A DNA stretch of 55,067 nucleotides from assembly GCA_013214025.1 (NCBI GenBank), contig JABSRN010000109.1, positions 1-55,067 of the forward strand, written 5' to 3'. The DNA is from Polyangiaceae bacterium. GTDB lineage: Bacteria > Myxococcota_A > Polyangia > Polyangiales > Polyangiaceae. The translations under genes and the position numbers were made by a program. The notes below the pieces were generated by a model that worked only from the letters and a program-made list of their open reading frames with translations, ran no database searches and was not told the origin of the DNA. Shown piece after piece: positions 51,913 to 55,067 of this stretch. Position 1 is the first letter of the stretch. The number at the start of each line of letters is the position of its first letter.

Positions 51913-52977
51913 CTATCGGGGATTGCGTTTCGAACGCTTGGATTGTTTGTCAGATTGACTCGCGCGTCTTTGTCCTTGCCGGAAATCGGCACGAGATTGA
52001 GCTTCTCGTTTCGTCGCGAGCTCGGCCAGTTCCGTAGCCTGCTTGAGATAGGCGGCGAGACGATCGGCTTCAATGTCGCCACTGTCGACGGCAGCGACTA
52101 CTGCGCAGCCGGGTTCCTGCCGGTGTGAGCAATTCTGAAAGCGGCACTGCTTTGTGTAGGGCTCAATTTCTGGATAGGTCGCTGCGGTCGCGTCGGGTTT
52201 ACCCCACAGCGCCAATTCCCGCATGCCGGGAGTGTCGATGATGATTCCCGAGTCGGTGACGATCAGTTCGCGATGGCTGGTGACGTGGCGCCCCCGGGAG
52301 TCGCTCTCACGGACGGGGCCGGTGAGCTGGGTCTCCTCGCCGAGCAAGGCGTTGCTGAGAGTCGATTTTCCGACGCCTGAGGAGCCGACGAATGTGCCCG
52401 TTCTGCCGGGTCCCAGGTGGCTGCGCAGGACGTCGAGCCCGATATTCTGAGGCGCACAGACGAGTGCCACGTCCACGTTCGGCGCGATGCTCGCCACCTT
52501 CGCGACATAGCTGTTGGGATCATCGCAGAGGTCGATTTTGGTCACCACAACGACGGCTTTCGCGCCTCCCTCGCTGACCGCCGTCAGATAGCGCTCGATC
52601 CGGCGGAGGTTGAAGTCTCCGGGCGGGGAGGTCGTGATGAACACGACGTCGATGTTGGCGGCGACCACTTGGACTCGGACAGCCTCACCGGCTGCCTTGC
52701 GAACCAGCTCCGTCCGGCGGGTAAAGCGCCGCACGATGAGCCATTTGCCGTCGGGATCTTGCTCGAGCCCCACCCAGTCGCCGACCGCCGGGCGCAGGGC
52801 GCTGTCCGTTCGAAGAGTCGGACTGACAGCGGCTCGTTGGGTCTGCCCCTGGTCGTTGATGATGCTGAACTCGCCTCTATGTTCGGCGGACACTCTGGCG
52901 GCTATAATACCGGTTGCCTCGGCGTCGAATTCCTTCTGGAGTTCGTCGGTCCAACCGAGAGTGCGTAAATAGGACAA
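51913..52977 (-). CDS. rsgA: Ribosome small subunit biogenesis GTPase RsgA
   Basis: 354 residues, normal length. N-terminal OB fold, then a circularly permuted GTPase: G4 TKID (146-149), G1 GSSGVGKSTL (198-207), and G3 DTPGM (248-252). The C-terminal zinc knuckle has C278, C283, H285 and C291 (CRFQNCSHRQEPGC). The tail is Lys/Arg-rich. Matures the 30S subunit with the loss of a ribosome factor. It shares orientation with hflX (which lies upstream, 32 bp away), so the two may be co-transcribed. Confidence 0.95.
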   Translation of the reverse strand: MSYLRTLGWTDELQKEFDAEATGIIAARVSAEHRGEFSIINDQGQTQRAAVSPTLRTDSALRPAVGDWVGLEQDPDGKWLIVRRFTRRTELVRKAAGEAVRVQVVAANIDVVFITTSPPGDFNLRRIERYLTAVSEGGAKAVVVVTKIDLCDDPNSYVAKVASIAPNVDVALVCAPQNIGLDVLRSHLGPGRTGTFVGSSGVGKSTLSNALLGEETQLTGPVRESDSRGRHVTSHRELIVTDSGIIIDTPGMRELALWGKPDATAATYPEIEPYTKQCRFQNCSHRQEPGCAVVAAVDSGDIEADRLAAYLKQATELAELATKREAQSRADFRQGQRRASQSDKQSKRSKRNPR

Positions 52978-53009
52978 GGGGCAGTTCCGGAGAAGGGGCG
53001 CCGCAGGGC

Positions 53010-54377
53010 CTAGGTCGCCTCTGCGAAGACGCGTTCGAGACCGCCGAGCACGGCACGAGAGGCCCGAACGGTGATTCGCGTACCGTGTTCGTTGTGGCTC
53101 TCGTGTAATACATGGCAGCGTTCGTGCAACATCGCCACGTGGGCTTGCCGTGTATAGGGCAGAACAAATTCGTGTTCGTCCATATCGCGTTCGAAAAATT
53201 CGACAATGCGTTGATGCAAGTCCGCCACGTCGGAATCGCTATGGGCGGACATCAGTACCGCGTCAGGAAACTCTGCCGTTAGGGAGCGTTTCTGAGCATC
53301 ACTCAGCTGGTCGGATTTGTTGAGCACGAGTAGGCGCTCGCTGTCGTCCGCTTCGATATCCGATAGAGCCGTTATTGTGACTTCCATCTGGTCGCGGAAC
53401 GCGGGGTCCGATGCGTCGACTAGATGTAACAGCAGGCTCGCGTCTCGTGCTTCTTCCAAGGTGGAGTGAAAGGACGCGACCAGATCGTGGGGGAGGTTCT
53501 TGATGAAACCGACTGTGTCGGAGACGAGGATAGCCGGGCGGGTGACGGGCTTCAGGGTCCGCACGGTAGTTTCGAGAGTGGCAAAGAGTTGATCGGCGAC
53601 GTACATATCGTCGCCGGTGAGTTTGCGCATCAGCGAGGACTTGCCGGCGTTGGTGTAGCCGACAACGGCGACGGTGGAGGATTCTCCCCGGCGGTTCCGT
53701 TGGGTTTCCGCCGTCTTGAGTACGGTCTGAAGTTCGCGTCGCAACTCGGAAATTCGGTCACGGACCTGGCGACGATTGAGTTCCAGTGTGGTTTCGCCGG
53801 CGCCCTTGCCGCCGACTCCACCTCGTTGACGGTCTTCACCGCCGCCGGTTTCACGGAGGCGAGGAGCCATGTAGGCGAGCCGAGCGATTTCGACCTGCAA
53901 GCGAGCTTCTCGGCTCCGGGCGTGTCGCTGAAAAATCGACACCACGACCATACTTCGGTCCAACACTTGCGCCCCGGTGGCTAGCTCCAGATTGCGTGTC
54001 TGTCGCGGAGACAAATCTTGGTCGACGAGCACGACGGTCGCTCGTTTGTCTTCGTCTACGGCGTCGGCGACGAGCTCGGGCTCCTCACGATCCGTTCCTT
54101 GGGGCACATAGCCAGGAACCACGCCGATGCCGCCGGTGAGGGCTGCCAGTTCCTCAAGTTTGCCTCCGCCGATACCAGCGGCGACGGCGGGGCTGTCTCG
54201 TCGTTGGGTGACTCGGCCGACTACGTCGAGTCCCAGGGTCTTGCCGAGGCGGCTCAGTTCGAGCAAAGAAGCGTCAAATTCCGCGTCGTTGCAGCTGGGT
54301 AAGCGGATTCCGACCAGGACGGCGCGGGGGCGCGGCCCCGTGGCCTCGCGAACAATCGATTCTACCGGTTCGGACAC
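53010..54377 (-). CDS. hflX: Ribosome-associated GTPase HflX
   Basis: 455 residues from GTG 54377, chosen because the family core (PRAVLVGIRLP) begins 17 residues later, in line with known HflX. In-frame ATGs at 54455 and 54512 are further alternatives. The N-terminal domain holds GIGGGKLEELAAL; the HflX glycine linker GGVGGKGAGETTLELNRRQV is clear. G1 GYTNAGKSS (240-248), G3 DTVGF (287-291) and G4 NKSD (353-356) are intact. Binds the ribosome and splits stalled 70S under stress. It lies divergent from the DinB gene across 120 bp. Confidence 0.93.
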   Translation of the reverse strand: MSEPVESIVREATGPRPRAVLVGIRLPSCNDAEFDASLLELSRLGKTLGLDVVGRVTQRRDSPAVAAGIGGGKLEELAALTGGIGVVPGYVPQGTDREEPELVADAVDEDKRATVVLVDQDLSPRQTRNLELATGAQVLDRSMVVVSIFQRHARSREARLQVEIARLAYMAPRLRETGGGEDRQRGGVGGKGAGETTLELNRRQVRDRISELRRELQTVLKTAETQRNRRGESSTVAVVGYTNAGKSSLMRKLTGDDMYVADQLFATLETTVRTLKPVTRPAILVSDTVGFIKNLPHDLVASFHSTLEEARDASLLLHLVDASDPAFRDQMEVTITALSDIEADDSERLLVLNKSDQLSDAQKRSLTAEFPDAVLMSAHSDSDVADLHQRIVEFFERDMDEHEFVLPYTRQAHVAMLHERCHVLHESHNEHGTRITVRASRAVLGGLERVFAEAT

Positions 54378-54497
54378 GGCGGGACCATGCACCGGCCGGA
54401 ACTTTCGCGCAAGGCTGGCACCAGATCCTCCCCCGTCTGGTACGCGATTCCCCATTTGGCTCACGAGGCCACGGCGGCGCTGTGTACGGTCCCGCGC

Positions 54498-55043
54498 ATG
54501 AGCACAGAGCAATATCAGGCGATGGCGCGTTACAATTCGTGGATCAACTCGAGGCTAGTGGACGCTACTTTGACGTTGAGCGACGAGGAGCGGAAACGTG
54601 ATCTGGGTGCGTTCTTTGGTTCCATTCATCGCACGTTGAATCACGTTCTGTTGGGGGATTACGTGTGGATGAAGCGTCTCACGGGCGGGGGGCAAGCTTG
54701 CACGCCGTTGGATGCCCAGGGCGTAGAGATCGGCATTCAGGGATTGGATCATGTTTTGTACGATGACTTTGCTTTGTACACTGCGCGGCGTCGGGAGCTG
54801 GACGGCGAGTTGCTGCGCTTTGCTGAACAGCTGAGTGAGAGTTGGTTGGCGGAAACCATGAGCTACGCCAACTCCAAAGGCGTGGTGCGTCGACATCCCC
54901 GCTGGTGGGCAGTCGGTCATCTATTCAACCACCAGACGCACCACCGCGGTCAGGTGACCGCGATGCTGACGCGGCTCGGCGTGGATCCGGGGCCGACCGA
55001 CTTGATGGTCATGCAGTGGAGCGAAGCCGAGGCGCAGCAGTGA
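54498..55043 (+). CDS. DinB-family protein
   Basis: 181 residues from ATG 54498; an ATG at 54387 extends it without homology. Four-helix bundle: MSTEQYQAMARYNSWINSRL, TLNHVLLGDYVWMKRL (metal His), the long third helix, and WWAVGHLFNHQTHHRGQVTA, which supplies the HxxxH-like metal His pair and the HHRGQV signature of the DinB/YfiT superfamily. Probably metal-dependent, possibly thiol-transferase or stress-related. It stands divergent from hflX. Confidence 0.88.
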   Translation: MSTEQYQAMARYNSWINSRLVDATLTLSDEERKRDLGAFFGSIHRTLNHVLLGDYVWMKRLTGGGQACTPLDAQGVEIGIQGLDHVLYDDFALYTARRRELDGELLRFAEQLSESWLAETMSYANSKGVVRRHPRWWAVGHLFNHQTHHRGQVTAMLTRLGVDPGPTDLMVMQWSEAEAQQ

Positions 55044-55051
55044 GGTTCCCC

Positions 55052-55065
55052 GGGGGGGGGGGGGG
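55052..55065. repeat. G14 homopolymer at the window end
   Basis: Fourteen G residues in a row at the extreme end of the window, after the DinB stop. It may be a real homopolymer or an assembly-end artefact. Confidence 0.6.
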
Positions 55066-55067
55066 CA

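Overview
The window is GC-rich, gene-dense bacterial chromosome. It most resembles a Myxococcota (myxobacterial, Polyangia/Nannocystis-like) genome. The reasons are the many secreted lipoproteins with Gly/Ser/Thr/Asp linkers and Cys-rich domains, an RCC1-repeat lipoprotein, IPT/TIG plus Kelch-like proteins, PilZ paralogues, a VWA protein beside a two-component system, and decayed LuxE/LuxC genes. I saw no rRNA, tRNA, CRISPR array, phage module, transposase or replication origin. The taxonomic call is inference from gene families only.

Layout. 0-5.2 kb: edge-truncated methyltransferase, two abutting gene remnants, a right-handed beta-helix lipoprotein, a decayed gene, an MBL-fold hydrolase and a short-chain dehydrogenase. 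5.4-11.4 kb: MFS transporter, aquaporin, and a 1.2k-residue RCC1 lipoprotein with a C-type-lectin-like insertion. 11.4-18.5 kb: membrane protein, a three-gene operon of OmpR-type regulator, separate sensor-domain protein and histidine kinase, a divergent VWA protein behind three perfect 13-bp repeats, a CREST/ceramidase-like membrane protein overlapping a DUF2786 gene. 18.6-26.6 kb: crotonase, flavin-dependent monooxygenase, a broken GT87 glycosyltransferase, lipoprotein, STAS-like protein, PilZ-receiver fusion and a lipoprotein MsrA. 26.6-35.7 kb: cell-surface lipoproteins (TIG with LecA-like tail; TIG/Kelch operon with a barrel protein; triple Cys-rich repeat protein). 35.7-43.5 kb: mostly decayed DNA around a multi-helix mechanosensitive-channel-like protein. 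43.5-55 kb: multicopper oxidase with partner lipoprotein, fatty acid hydroxylase superfamily protein, single PilZ protein, YkgJ-type protein, broken luxE-luxC, then housekeeping GTPases RsgA and HflX and a DinB protein.

Two themes run through it. The first is export: more than ten intact genes carry lipoprotein signals, so much of the window encodes envelope or surface proteins. The second is decay: about fourteen loci look broken by in-frame stops, frameshifts or deletions, some with two unrelated remnants joined end to end. Some of the single-base breaks could be sequencing errors, but breaks that combine stops, deletions and junctions are hard to explain that way. I found no convincing new defence or biosynthetic system. 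The most distinctive intact items are the RCC1/C-type-lectin lipoprotein, the two-piece sensor kinase facing a VWA gene across a triple repeat, and the PilZ-receiver paralogue pair.
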